Below, in pieces: positions 16,472 through 26,744 of a DNA stretch of 40,674 nt. The stretch spans positions 1 through 40,674 of the forward strand of contig JAEWXF010000006.1 in the NCBI GenBank assembly GCA_023396065.1. The letters are read 5' to 3'. Every line of letters starts with the position of its first letter. Positions within the stretch are counted from its first letter, which is position 1. The position numbers and the translations under genes are program-made. This DNA comes from Methanobacteriota archaeon. Lineage in GTDB: Archaea > Halobacteriota > Methanomicrobia > Methanomicrobiales > Methanocorpusculaceae. The notes under the pieces are model-generated. The model was not told the origin of the DNA. It worked only from the letters and a program-made list of their open reading frames with translations, and did no database searches.

Positions 16472-16614
16472 TTTTGTATCAGTTAATTATTTTGTATCTT
16501 TACTATTTATGAATTCGGGGTGTGGTTCAGTTTGTTAAGTTTACTTGTTTAACTCTGTGCGACAGTCTATTTACCTGAAAGTTCCATATACTACGTATAT
16601 ATCGTCCGGCGGGT
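16472..16614. promoter_or_regulatory. Divergent promoters of the ABC importer and the giant surface gene
   Basis: On the minus strand ATAAATAG (16502-16509) lies about 31-38 bases before the importer ATG, a good TATA position for a short leader. Two direct TTTTGTATC words (16472-16480 and 16491-16499) lie between it and the start, and CGAATTCAT/ATGAATTCG inverted words (16463-16471, 16509-16517) enclose the region; a metal-dependent repressor could bind here. A second palindrome-like stretch with GTTAA/TTAAC ends lies at 16534-16553. On the plus strand tacgtatatat (16592-16602) is the likely TATA box of the surface gene. Confidence 0.5.
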
Positions 16615-16623
16615 GTGCCGGAC
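16604..16623. promoter_or_regulatory. Inverted repeat between TATA box and start of the giant surface gene
   Basis: GTCCGGC (16604-16610) and GCCGGAC (16617-16623) are perfect arms around a 6-base spacer. They begin one base after the TATA-like box, where a bound repressor would block initiation. An operator is the best guess; as RNA it could only fold if transcription started further upstream. Confidence 0.45.
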
Positions 16624-16638
16624 ATGTGGTGTATTTCT

Positions 16639-19600
16639 ATGAGAAAGATTTCTGCTGAGCAGACGCCCGCTTCCTATCGGAAGATGGTCTGTCTTTTGGT
16701 TTTCGCCCTTTTCTGCGGCCTTCTCGTTTCGGGAGCTGCGGCAGAGGACGACCGCTGTATCTATAACGGTACGGTTGTACTGAACACGAGCAGTTTTACG
16801 GCGAATATTTCTGATTTCCGGGGAGGCGGAACCCATGAAATAAACTGGGACACGCCGGCGGGAGTTCTCGCTGCTGCAGGATACTCGTTTGATCTCTGGG
16901 AGAGTCAGAAAACACCGCCGACCTATACGCTCTGTAATGTGACGACTCCGGACGGAACGTTCTATCCGAATGTCCAGACCGTGACCGAGGATAAAGCATG
17001 GAGAATTTACAAAAATTTCTCTGCGGGTTCCGCTACATTTGATGCGGATATTTCTCTGGCTGACGGTGACGTGATTTATATTGCCTATGGCGACTATCCG
17101 GATCCGGCTGCCGACCCTGCGCGTGTGTACCTGAAAGCGACGGTCTCGCTGTCGTCCGGGGAGACGCCGTGGACGGTGAAGATTATTCACGGAACTTCCG
17201 AGATCGAGCTGAATGCGTCAGAGTTTGCGGATGCCGTGGCTACCTCCGGGGTAACCGTTACGGAGAATGATTCGGTCTGGACCGCTTTGCCGATGCAGTA
17301 TCTGTGCGGTCTGGTGGATGACGAAAATCCGGATTCGTTCAACTTTGATCTGGCGAAGTCAGACTACACGATCACGGTCACGGCAAACGACGGGTTCTCT
17401 ACCAACTTCCGGAGTACCGCAATTAGCGCCGACCGGTTGGTGGCGCTTGCGTATCTGCTGAACGGTTCGGTGCTTCCTGAGACGATCGACGGAAAGAATG
17501 GACCCAAGCCCTGTTTCCCGCTGCAGATGGTGGGTGTGACGAATAATCAGCGTGTCGGCGGTGTGACGACCATAGAGCTGTCGAATGTGCAAAATATCGC
17601 ATGCACGCTTGACGGTGCGATACTCTGGTCTCTACGCCCGGATATGCTGAAGTCACTGGATACGGGGTTCGGGATTCCGCTTGCCGGTCTGGTGGGTCTG
17701 TGTGATGACCGGGAGATTCCGGGCGCTGCAGGGTATACCCTGAATCAGAGTCTGGTTTCGGCAGGGTATGATGTTCTGGTATCCGGCAGTCTGGGAACGA
17801 AGACGATTCCCGCCGGAGATCTCGGGATGTATACGCTTCTCACCTCCGGCGATGAGCTGTCGCTTGACGGCGCCCCCGAAGTAGGTGTTCCTGAGAGGAT
17901 CAGTCTTTCCGGTACGCCGTTTACCTTTGGAGACTGGAATGTTTCGGTGATGGGGCCGACGTTTGGTATCCGGCTTACGGCGGATGAGGTGTCGGCTCTG
18001 GTGGAGGCCGACCCAAAGGAGTATACAATTGAGGGAAAGGGTGCCGGTGAGTACCGGGGTATGCTGCTGACCTCTCTTCTCGGCTATGTCGACGGAGATG
18101 TGTATGACGGGACCAATATATTTGATGCGGACCGTGCGGCTGCCGGGTATACGATTGCGGTCGCCGCTGCGGACGGAAAACAGAGTGCGTTTGACGGAAA
18201 GGCAGTTGCGGCGAACCCGGCAGGATATATTCTTGCGACGTCTGTGAACGGTACGGACCTTGGCGCGTATGCTCCTCTCAGGATTGTTGGCAGCGGTGTT
18301 GCGCCGGGACCGGATATGGTGGGGCAGATTGTCTCTGTTTCAATTCAGGGAGTTGCAGGTGCTGCGCCATCCATTGACGGGTCCGGCTCTGCCCCGGAGA
18401 AGGCGGCTGCGGTGACCGGATTTTTCCGTGCGGTTCCGATCAGTGAGACTGATGTGGTGATTCCGGCATCTGCTGCCGGGACTGCGGTTACGGTCCCCGG
18501 CAACTCGGTTGCTGCGATGCTGTATACGACGTTTGAGAATCTGACGTTCTTCCAGAATTCGAATAATCTGAATATCGGTACGCTTGCCGGTCTGGACGGA
18601 ATGAACGCGGTTGTCAGCGTTGACGGTGAGGTGACCTACGGGGTTGCTGCATCCGACGGGAAGCAGTTTAAACAGTATCAGAATATTCTTGTCTCCGATG
18701 GTTCGCTGGTGAACGTTACGTTCCCGGACGAGGGTGTCACGCTTTTGATGACGGCGACTGCGGACGTTCGGTACATCTTTAATGGAACTGTGGTGGTCAA
18801 CAGTTCGACCTATACTGACGGGACCGATGTGTATACCGGTGACATTCCGTGGAACTCGGCTGTCGGTATTCTGAAGGCGAACGGGTTTACCTATACGCTT
18901 CACTCGAAGAGTACGGCGGTTGATGAGCTGTCGTTGAAGCATGTCACCGATCAGCAGACCGGCAGATATTACCCAAACACGTACTGGTCTCCGGATCTTG
19001 AGGATGAGTACGGGTATGATATGGCCTGGCGGGTCTTTGGTTCGCTTGCAGCGAACTCAGAGTCTCTGCGTCCCAATGCTGTTTTGTCAGACGGTGATGT
19101 GGTCTATATCTGCTATGGTGAGAACAATCCTATTCTTGCGGACAGCAGAACTGCGAAGTACATTATCCGGGCTGAGGTGGTCGTTGATGCCTCGGGAACG
19201 GCTGACGTACTGTGCGATACGATGGTTAACCTCACCTCCGGTGAGTCAACGGCTGCCGGTGCTCTGGATGCTGCGGGTCTTGCGTGGACTGCGGATGCGT
19301 CCGGTGCGCTGACGACTGTTGGAAACTATACCGGTGACTGGTCGGTTCGTGTCGGAAGTACGCAGGTTGCAAATGTGTCGGCCTGCGTTCTCAGCAGCGG
19401 CGATATTCTCACCGGCGAGTTCACGGAGGACGGAGCGGTTACGGCAAAGTTCAAGATTGTTGCGAAGACTCCGGTTACCCCGGTGTTTTCGGGGACGGTT
19501 CTGATTACCTCCGGCGATACGCAGGTGGCGAGCGCTGCGGGAGCCTCCTATACGGTGTCCAACTATTCACTCCTTGGCGCTCTGCGTGCTGCAGGACTGG

Positions 19601-22600
19601 ATGTGGTCGCGGATGATAAAAGCTGGCAGTCCTCGGGTGTGTTGTCACTCGCAGGTCTTGGAGGGTATGTCTCCGATGCCCAGTCCTCCTGGTCATCTTA
19701 TCTTGCCGATGGCACGCCGATCCATGACAGTAATCCGGTTCGTGCGGAAAACACGTACATTCTGCATGCCGGCGATGTGGTCTCCGGCGTATATACGAAG
19801 AATGCGTTTGCATCGGCTGCGTATGAGGTTACCGTCCGGACGCTTGAGAACGGTGTTGTGACGATCTACAACAACTCGGTTGTGGAGAAGAATCTCACGG
19901 TTTCTGATGCGGTTGCGGGGACGGGTGTTTCCTGTGTGTACGGAACCGACGGGAATCTGTCCTCTCTTGGAGAGTTTACGAACACCGCTGCTGCGTCCTG
20001 GTCATTTGTTCTGGACGGGGCGCCGGTTTCGGTGACGCGGAACAGTTCGGTTCTGATGCCGGCAGGTTCTGTTCTGACCGGTCTGTACGGCGGGGATGTG
20101 GCGAAGTTTGTGGTGACCGCTGCAGATCCGGCGCCGGTGGTGTCGCTGTTTGACGGTACGGTGGAGCTGACTTCTGCTTCCCGGACGGTTCAGACGAATA
20201 TTAATAATGTTCCGGGTTCCCGGGAGATGTCAGGCCTTACGGCTCTCGCTGCCCTTGAGGAGGCGAACATCACGTATGTGCTTGCGGTGAAGACGGGCGA
20301 AACTGCGGATGCGCTGCTTGTGGATTATGTGACGACGCCCGCGTATCCGGACTTTACGTATCTGAAGCATGTCCGGTCCTGGGAGCTGAAACTCGCGGAC
20401 GGTACGGTGATCGACGGCTGGTCGGATGCTACGAAGGCGGTGAATCTGTATCAGCTGAAGAACGGTGATGTGCTGACCGGTACCTACTCTGAGTACGGGA
20501 GGCCGATTGCTGAGTTTACGATCCGGATCACGGTGAAGACGGATGCGGTGTCTGAGACTGTTCCGGTTTCGTCGGGTAATGTTGATGTGTTCGGCAGTGT
20601 GGTGGAGTTTGCGGATGCGTCGGTTACGAATGTGACTATCCCTGCGAATACGCCGTTTGGGGTTTTGTATTCGTTGTATGAGGACGGGATTGTTTCGGAT
20701 CTGCATTTCTGGGGAGGGAAGTACACCAGTTTCACGAACTGGACGTATATTTCCATTGAGGATGTGAATGGTCTGACCCATAAGGGGAGTGTCGGCGGGG
20801 TGGAGTACCGCTGGGATGGGTATCTGAACGGTGTGAAGCTGGACGGGGAGCTGCTTCCGGCTGCGGGAAGTCCGACCGGGTACGGGACCCTCCTTTCTGA
20901 AGGGGATGAGGTGGTGTTTGCGTATGTGCCGGCGGGCGGTGATGTGAGTTCTGCGTCTGCTGTGATTCGTGTGATGATTTCGGGTGAGCCGGTGGTTCCC
21001 CGGTATGGTCCGTTTGTGACGAGTTCTGCGCCCCCTGATGTGATGATCCGGTATAAGCTGTCGGAGTCTGCGGCCGGTGGGGTGGCGTTCCGACCGGTTG
21101 CCGGAGGAAGCTGGACGACGATTGAGAGTCCGGATTCTCTGCTGCATGTGATTCCTCTGACCGGTCTTTCTGCTGCGACGGAGTATCAGTACCGGGTTCT
21201 GGTGAACGGGAACTGGTCTGCGGTGTATTCGTTCCGGACGCTTGGAGATACGAACTATACGTATGTGATTACGAGTGACAGCGATCCGGACGGTAAGTCT
21301 GCTGCTGACCGGCACATGTATGTGGCGGAGGCAGTTGTTACTGAGAAGCCGCTGTTTGTGGTGCATCTCGGGGACTTTGTCGGCGGCGGAACGGTGGAGG
21401 CTGAATGGGATGATCTGTTTGCGGTGTCGCGGGATATGTATGCGAATACGATTATTTTCCCGGTTCTCGGAAACCATGATGATAACTCGACGCTGTTCCA
21501 TGAGATGTTCGGGATGCCGAACTGGTATTCGGTTGATGCAGGGAAGCTGCATCTGACGGTGCTGGATACGAATACATGGTCAGCAAATTCGTTCCCGATT
21601 CAGTCTGCATGGCTGGCGGCTGATCTTGTGGGTGCGGCGGATCAGGTGAAGACGGTATACTTCCATCATCCGATCTATACGTCGGACCGGACGCGGGAGC
21701 GGTCGAATGCAGACTATAACTGGAGTGTGATGTTCGCGGCATCGGGTGTTGATTCGGTGTTTTCGGGTCACTTCCATGCGTATGAGCGGCTGAATGTGAA
21801 CGGTACCCGGTATGTGACCGCCGGTATCGGCGGTTCGGATCTTTCGGCTACGACGGCTGATCCGCTGCCTGCGTCGTATGAGGCGGGGCAGTACTTCAAG
21901 CTCGGATATGTCCGCGGTACTGTTTCGGGTGATTCGGTGTTGTGGGAGATGGTGAAGGTCGCAGATGTTGCTGAGGATAATTCTGCAGTTACGCAGTTGT
22001 ATGCGACGCCGGTTGTGAGTGATTCGTTTTCGTCCGGTACGGCGGTGCCGACTCCGACGCCTACGGTGACACCGACGCCTGTGCCTACGTCGGGCGGTGA
22101 TGACGGTCCTGCTATCCTTTACAGCGAGACTCTGACCATCGAAAACGGCTCAACCGTGACTGCAAAGATCTCTCCGATCTCCGGCGGCTATGTGGCCGGT
22201 GAAGACACCATTGAGTTCTCTGCGACGACGGTTGCCGGACTGCTCAATGCAGCGGGTATTGAGTATGATGTATGGAAGAGTCAGAAGCCGATTCCGACCT
22301 ACTCCCTGACGAACATTACCTACAACGGCACCCTCTACGCGAACATTCAGGTTGGCGGGGACAAGTGCTGGAGATCCTTCGATGGTATGACTGCTTCTGC
22401 GAAGAAGTATGATGTGAATGTGAATCTGACGAACGGTACGACGATCTACACTGTCTACGGTGACTATGATAAGGTCAACAGTGATCCCGGTCAGGCTGAG
22501 TATGTGATTGTTACTACGCTTCATGTCGCTGAGCCGACACCGGAACCCGGTTCCTGTCAGGTTCTCGGTGATGTTGTGGTGAATGTTCCGACTGTGAACA

Positions 22601-25600
22601 GCAGTGTGACGTTTGGTGAGGTCCTTACGGCGGCAGGGTACACGTATGTCGGCGTGAACGGTGCAGAGTACGGCAGTTACAGTGACCGCGAGTACCTTGA
22701 GCAGCTGACGATCAACGGTACCAGCTATCCGGCTGTGATCAACACGACTGATGAGTTTGAGTGGAAGTTCACCGATGGTTTCGGCACGAGTGCGACTCTC
22801 TACAAGAGAGGTCTCAACGGGTATGTTGATGCGTCACAGAACGGTTCAACCTTCTATCTGTTCTATATCAATACGACTGCGGCGAGACCGGACGGGTTCA
22901 CGTATGATTTCCAGATGAAATATGCTCCGTATCTCGTGAATCTGACGGTGAATCTCGTTGATCCGGTTGCTCCGACTCCAACGCCTACGGTGACGCCAAC
23001 TCCAACGCCTACGGTGACACCGACGCCTGTGCCTACGTCGGGCGGCGGTGATGACGATACGGCTCCTGCGGGTTTGTCGTTTACGCAGACGACCGAAGGG
23101 TCAATCTGGCAGGTGGGGGAGTCTATCCCGCTGACTGCGACACTGACCGCGGGTACGAATGTTGTCTATACGTGGGATATGGGGAATGGTGACTCGGTGT
23201 CGGGCGCTGCGGCCCGCTATACGTATGCGGAGCCGGGGAAGTACACTCTCACGGTGACTGCGTCGAACGGTGCGGGCAGCGAGTCGGCTGCGGCACATAT
23301 TGTTGTGTATGATCCGGCAAATCCGTCGGCGGTTGATCTGCCGTATCAGATTCTTGTGTATGAGACGGTGGATGTTGTCCGCGATATGAATATTCTCGCA
23401 AAGATTGCTCCGCAGTCCGGTGGTCATGTGGCAGGCGAGGATTATTACTCGATTCCGACGGCGAGTGTCGGGGGTATGCTGGCTGCTCTGCAGATTCCGT
23501 ATGATGTGTGGAAGCCGCAGGTGATTACGATCGGAAAGAAGGAGTATTCTCTGGTGAATCTGACGGTTGACGGAACGTTGTACCGGAACGGTCTCGTGAA
23601 CGGGACTGATATGTCCTGGCGGTCATACGAGGGTATGGTTCAGGGGGCGCAGATCCGTGATGCGAATGTTCTCCTGGCGAACGGTACGAAGATGTACACG
23701 GTGTATGCTCCGCATGAGACCGGTGCGGACCGGAAAGATCCGAGTGTTGCGCAGTATGTGGTTGTGACGACGCTGAATGTCGTTGATAGTACTGAGGAGG
23801 TAGCTCCGGCGAATGCGGCGGTTAATGCGCCGACGAGGCCTGAGCAGTTTGCAGGGTCGACGATTGATTTCCGCGGAACTGCTACGGGTACGAATCTGTC
23901 GTATCTGTGGAACTTCGGTGACGGGACGACTGCGGAAGGTGCGTCGGTGACGCATGTTTTTGCGTCGACCGGGAATTATACGGTTACGTTTACGGCGTCG
24001 AACAGCCTTGGCACAACGTCTGCGACGTATGATGTGAAGGTTACCGAGTATCCTGCCCAGGATGATCGGGTTCTTCCGCAGTTCGGTCCGTTTATTCTGA
24101 GTTCCGGCGGTTCGGATGTTACGATCCGCTACGTGCTAGCTGATGCGGCACCGGGTGAGGTGGCGTTCCGGCCGGCATCCGGCGGTGACTGGATGAATGT
24201 TTCGTCTGCGCGGGATACGACGCATGTTGTGCCGCTGACCGGTCTTTCCGCTGCGACTGAGTATGAGTACCGGGTTCTGGTGAACGGAAACTGGACGGAT
24301 ACGTTCTCGTTTACGACGCTTGGTGCGGATTCGTTTACGTATGTGATTGTCGGTGATACGGCTCCGACGTATCCGTATTATGCGTATGAACGCAGTGTGT
24401 ATGTGGCGGATGCGGTTGCTGCAGAAAAGCCGCTGTTTATTGTGAACACCGGTGACTTTACCGGCAGCGGTGATGTAATTTCCGAATGGGAGGATATTCT
24501 GTCGGTGAGCCGCGATATGTATGCGAATGCGGTTCTGTTTACGGTCCGCGGAAACCATGAGACGGATGCGGGTATTTATTCGGAGCTGTTCGGTGTTCCG
24601 ATGTGGTACTCGGCGGATGCGGGACCGCTGCATATGGTGTTCCTGGATACGAATACCTGGGGCCGTGAGGAGTTTGTGAATCAGACGGCCTGGCTGCGTG
24701 CTGATCTTGCGGCAGCCGATCCGGCTTCGGTGAAGACGGTGTACTTCCATCATCCGTTCTATACGTCGGATCGTGAGACTCACAGTAACTGGGGTCTGAA
24801 TGCGACGGAACAGGCTGAGTGGGAGTCGATCTTTGCGGAGTATAATGTGACTGCTACGTTCTCGGGCCATTTCCATGCGTACGAGCGGTATCTGGTGAAC
24901 GGAACGGTGTATGTGACTGCGGGTATTGGCGGGTCGAATCAGTTTGATGCTGCGGGAGTGCCGGAGGCGGAACTTGGGAAAGGTGTGTATCATACACTCG
25001 GGTATCTGCGTCCGGTGGTGTCCGGCGGAAATTTCAGTTGGGATATGGTGAAGGCGGCGGACTTTGCGTCCGATAACTCCGGTGTGACGCTGACGTATCC
25101 TGCCGGTGTGGTGATTAAGGATACGTATCCGGCGTCGGCTGCGCCGAGGATGCTGTTTGCTGGAGAGGTTAAAGTGAATCAGTCCGCGACGGTTACCGCT
25201 CCGATTTCATCAAGTTCGGGCGGGTATGTAGCGGGTGAGGATTTCCTCACGGTTCCGGGGAACACGGGTGCGGGTATTTTGGAAAAGCTCGGATACCAGT
25301 ATGATCTCTGGAAGCCGCAGGTGATTAACCCCGGTAAGGAGTACAGTCTGGTGAATGTTACGGTTGACGGCCGCGAGTATCTGAATCTGCAGACGATGAC
25401 GGAGGATGTGTGCTGGACGATGTTCACCGAGTACCGGGCTGGTGCGCTGAAGTATGATGCAAATATCGCTCTGCCGGACAATACGACTGTGTACTTTGCG
25501 TACGGGAACTATTCTACGGTAAGGAACGGTAAGGAGCTTACCGGTGATCCGACGGCAGCTGATTATCTGATGATTGTAACCATGCGGTTTGAGAAGGAGA

Positions 25601-26730
25601 CACTGTTCGACGGTGCGGTGAGTCTGGTGAACGATTCGAACCGGACGATTGTGCAGGCTGTGAAGGCTGCGAATCTGACGGTTACCATGAACGGTTCGAC
25701 GATCTCCGGTATTGGTGAATATACTGTTTCGGATTCTGCGTTCTGGAACTTTACGGTGAACGGCGAGTCCCGCACTGAGTCGTATCTCCTGAACAACGGG
25801 GATGTTCTGAAGGGTATCTTTACCAGTTCCGGCACTGAGATTGCGGAGTTCCGGAGTACGGTGTATCTGACCGAACCGCCGAAAGAGGTGAAGGGTTCCA
25901 AGGACCTTGGTCTGAACAATACCGTCTCCGACGGTAAACCTGCGGTTGAGGTGAAGGCTGCGAATCTGACTGAGGTGAATGAGACTGCGGCTGAGATTCC
26001 GGGCACCGGGTGGGATTCCTGTCTGGTGGTCTTTGATGAGAGGCAGTCTTCGGGCGATGCGGTGATTCTGGTGAATCCTGTGTATCAGCTGAAGATGAAT
26101 GTGTCCGATTCGATCAATGTTTCCGTGGATGCAACGGATCTGCCGACGATTTCCTTTGAGACGGGTGTGAATGTTTCCGTTGCTGAGGTTCGGGAAATCA
26201 TCGAGAATGCGTATAAGAAACCGCTATCCATGCTGACGGCGGTGAAGAATGTCTCGGTGGACGAAAATATTACTCATGTTTCGATTGAGGTGTTTGTTCC
26301 GAAGTCGATGAACATCGATCCGTCGAAGGTGAAGATGCTCCGGGTAAAGGATAACGGTTCACCTGAGTTCTGTTCACTGACCTTTGAGGAGAAGGACGAC
26401 GGATATCTGTTCCGCGGTACGGGAGACGGGTTCTCGTCATATGTGCTGTATGAGGATTCTACGCCGGTTTCGACATCGTCGGATTCTGGCGGAGATGACG
26501 GGTATACGCCTGAGCCGGTGAAGACGAAGGAGCCGGTTGTGGATAAGAATGTCACGGTTGAGCATGTGACGCCGACTGCTACGCCGACGGCTACGCCGAC
26601 GGCTGTTCCGACATCGGCGACGTCTGTTCCGACGGGTACGGTGCCGGAACCGACGAAAAGTCCGGTTCCGCTGTGTGCAGGAATTCTTGCGGCAGCCTTT
26701 GGTATTTTTGCAGGCCGGCGGTTCCTGTGA
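16639..26730 (+). CDS. Giant modular cell-surface protein with two phosphoesterase domains
   Basis: About 3363 residues from the ATG at 16639; GTG 16615 and ATG 16624 are possible but add residues before the signal peptide. In order by nucleotide: a DUF4430-like module (16756-17148); two domains resembling the sulfite-oxidase-type molybdopterin fold (about 17155-17590 and 17930-18360); more DUF4430-like modules to 20985; calcineurin-like phosphoesterase 1 (20995-22010; LGDF, GNHDD, FHHP, GHFHAYER); two linked modules B and A (22117-22965); PKD (23065-23310); a B-like module; PKD (23810-24050); phosphoesterase 2 (24065-25110; GDT, TGDF, GNHE, FHHP, GHFHAYER); further modules; and a Thr/Pro-rich stretch, one helix and GRRFL. 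Both phosphoesterase units keep the metal ligands and resemble purple acid phosphatases. The role is probably adhesion or surface phosphate chemistry; no substrate can be named. Confidence 0.85.
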   Translation: MRKISAEQTPASYRKMVCLLVFALFCGLLVSGAAAEDDRCIYNGTVVLNTSSFTANISDFRGGGTHEINWDTPAGVLAAAGYSFDLWESQKTPPTYTLCNVTTPDGTFYPNVQTVTEDKAWRIYKNFSAGSATFDADISLADGDVIYIAYGDYPDPAADPARVYLKATVSLSSGETPWTVKIIHGTSEIELNASEFADAVATSGVTVTENDSVWTALPMQYLCGLVDDENPDSFNFDLAKSDYTITVTANDGFSTNFRSTAISADRLVALAYLLNGSVLPETIDGKNGPKPCFPLQMVGVTNNQRVGGVTTIELSNVQNIACTLDGAILWSLRPDMLKSLDTGFGIPLAGLVGLCDDREIPGAAGYTLNQSLVSAGYDVLVSGSLGTKTIPAGDLGMYTLLTSGDELSLDGAPEVGVPERISLSGTPFTFGDWNVSVMGPTFGIRLTADEVSALVEADPKEYTIEGKGAGEYRGMLLTSLLGYVDGDVYDGTNIFDADRAAAGYTIAVAAADGKQSAFDGKAVAANPAGYILATSVNGTDLGAYAPLRIVGSGVAPGPDMVGQIVSVSIQGVAGAAPSIDGSGSAPEKAAAVTGFFRAVPISETDVVIPASAAGTAVTVPGNSVAAMLYTTFENLTFFQNSNNLNIGTLAGLDGMNAVVSVDGEVTYGVAASDGKQFKQYQNILVSDGSLVNVTFPDEGVTLLMTATADVRYIFNGTVVVNSSTYTDGTDVYTGDIPWNSAVGILKANGFTYTLHSKSTAVDELSLKHVTDQQTGRYYPNTYWSPDLEDEYGYDMAWRVFGSLAANSESLRPNAVLSDGDVVYICYGENNPILADSRTAKYIIRAEVVVDASGTADVLCDTMVNLTSGESTAAGALDAAGLAWTADASGALTTVGNYTGDWSVRVGSTQVANVSACVLSSGDILTGEFTEDGAVTAKFKIVAKTPVTPVFSGTVLITSGDTQVASAAGASYTVSNYSLLGALRAAGLDVVADDKSWQSSGVLSLAGLGGYVSDAQSSWSSYLADGTPIHDSNPVRAENTYILHAGDVVSGVYTKNAFASAAYEVTVRTLENGVVTIYNNSVVEKNLTVSDAVAGTGVSCVYGTDGNLSSLGEFTNTAAASWSFVLDGAPVSVTRNSSVLMPAGSVLTGLYGGDVAKFVVTAADPAPVVSLFDGTVELTSASRTVQTNINNVPGSREMSGLTALAALEEANITYVLAVKTGETADALLVDYVTTPAYPDFTYLKHVRSWELKLADGTVIDGWSDATKAVNLYQLKNGDVLTGTYSEYGRPIAEFTIRITVKTDAVSETVPVSSGNVDVFGSVVEFADASVTNVTIPANTPFGVLYSLYEDGIVSDLHFWGGKYTSFTNWTYISIEDVNGLTHKGSVGGVEYRWDGYLNGVKLDGELLPAAGSPTGYGTLLSEGDEVVFAYVPAGGDVSSASAVIRVMISGEPVVPRYGPFVTSSAPPDVMIRYKLSESAAGGVAFRPVAGGSWTTIESPDSLLHVIPLTGLSAATEYQYRVLVNGNWSAVYSFRTLGDTNYTYVITSDSDPDGKSAADRHMYVAEAVVTEKPLFVVHLGDFVGGGTVEAEWDDLFAVSRDMYANTIIFPVLGNHDDNSTLFHEMFGMPNWYSVDAGKLHLTVLDTNTWSANSFPIQSAWLAADLVGAADQVKTVYFHHPIYTSDRTRERSNADYNWSVMFAASGVDSVFSGHFHAYERLNVNGTRYVTAGIGGSDLSATTADPLPASYEAGQYFKLGYVRGTVSGDSVLWEMVKVADVAEDNSAVTQLYATPVVSDSFSSGTAVPTPTPTVTPTPVPTSGGDDGPAILYSETLTIENGSTVTAKISPISGGYVAGEDTIEFSATTVAGLLNAAGIEYDVWKSQKPIPTYSLTNITYNGTLYANIQVGGDKCWRSFDGMTASAKKYDVNVNLTNGTTIYTVYGDYDKVNSDPGQAEYVIVTTLHVAEPTPEPGSCQVLGDVVVNVPTVNSSVTFGEVLTAAGYTYVGVNGAEYGSYSDREYLEQLTINGTSYPAVINTTDEFEWKFTDGFGTSATLYKRGLNGYVDASQNGSTFYLFYINTTAARPDGFTYDFQMKYAPYLVNLTVNLVDPVAPTPTPTVTPTPTPTVTPTPVPTSGGGDDDTAPAGLSFTQTTEGSIWQVGESIPLTATLTAGTNVVYTWDMGNGDSVSGAAARYTYAEPGKYTLTVTASNGAGSESAAAHIVVYDPANPSAVDLPYQILVYETVDVVRDMNILAKIAPQSGGHVAGEDYYSIPTASVGGMLAALQIPYDVWKPQVITIGKKEYSLVNLTVDGTLYRNGLVNGTDMSWRSYEGMVQGAQIRDANVLLANGTKMYTVYAPHETGADRKDPSVAQYVVVTTLNVVDSTEEVAPANAAVNAPTRPEQFAGSTIDFRGTATGTNLSYLWNFGDGTTAEGASVTHVFASTGNYTVTFTASNSLGTTSATYDVKVTEYPAQDDRVLPQFGPFILSSGGSDVTIRYVLADAAPGEVAFRPASGGDWMNVSSARDTTHVVPLTGLSAATEYEYRVLVNGNWTDTFSFTTLGADSFTYVIVGDTAPTYPYYAYERSVYVADAVAAEKPLFIVNTGDFTGSGDVISEWEDILSVSRDMYANAVLFTVRGNHETDAGIYSELFGVPMWYSADAGPLHMVFLDTNTWGREEFVNQTAWLRADLAAADPASVKTVYFHHPFYTSDRETHSNWGLNATEQAEWESIFAEYNVTATFSGHFHAYERYLVNGTVYVTAGIGGSNQFDAAGVPEAELGKGVYHTLGYLRPVVSGGNFSWDMVKAADFASDNSGVTLTYPAGVVIKDTYPASAAPRMLFAGEVKVNQSATVTAPISSSSGGYVAGEDFLTVPGNTGAGILEKLGYQYDLWKPQVINPGKEYSLVNVTVDGREYLNLQTMTEDVCWTMFTEYRAGALKYDANIALPDNTTVYFAYGNYSTVRNGKELTGDPTAADYLMIVTMRFEKETLFDGAVSLVNDSNRTIVQAVKAANLTVTMNGSTISGIGEYTVSDSAFWNFTVNGESRTESYLLNNGDVLKGIFTSSGTEIAEFRSTVYLTEPPKEVKGSKDLGLNNTVSDGKPAVEVKAANLTEVNETAAEIPGTGWDSCLVVFDERQSSGDAVILVNPVYQLKMNVSDSINVSVDATDLPTISFETGVNVSVAEVREIIENAYKKPLSMLTAVKNVSVDENITHVSIEVFVPKSMNIDPSKVKMLRVKDNGSPEFCSLTFEEKDDGYLFRGTGDGFSSYVLYEDSTPVSTSSDSGGDDGYTPEPVKTKEPVVDKNVTVEHVTPTATPTATPTAVPTSATSVPTGTVPEPTKSPVPLCAGILAAAFGIFAGRRFL
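22117..22965 (+). repeat. Module B plus A cassette shared with the 31.3 kb gene
   Basis: This part of the giant gene encodes one B module (starting LTIENGSTVTAKISPISGGY) and one A module (containing SYSDREYLEQLTINGTSYP). Both are nearly identical at protein level, and in long stretches at DNA level, to copies at 33976-34830 and 34873-35715. It is bordered by near-copies of the same PTPTPTVTPTPVPTSGG linker (22046-22100 and 22971-23045). Its codons are closer to those of the downstream gene than to its own flanks. Confidence 0.8.
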
Positions 26731-26744
26731 TGCGGAGGGCATAG

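Noticed and set aside
20230..21552. Minus-strand frame of 440 codons
   Set aside because: It lies antisense to the giant surface gene; strong codon bias there removes stop codons from the opposite strand. The product is Arg/His/Ile-rich with no domain.
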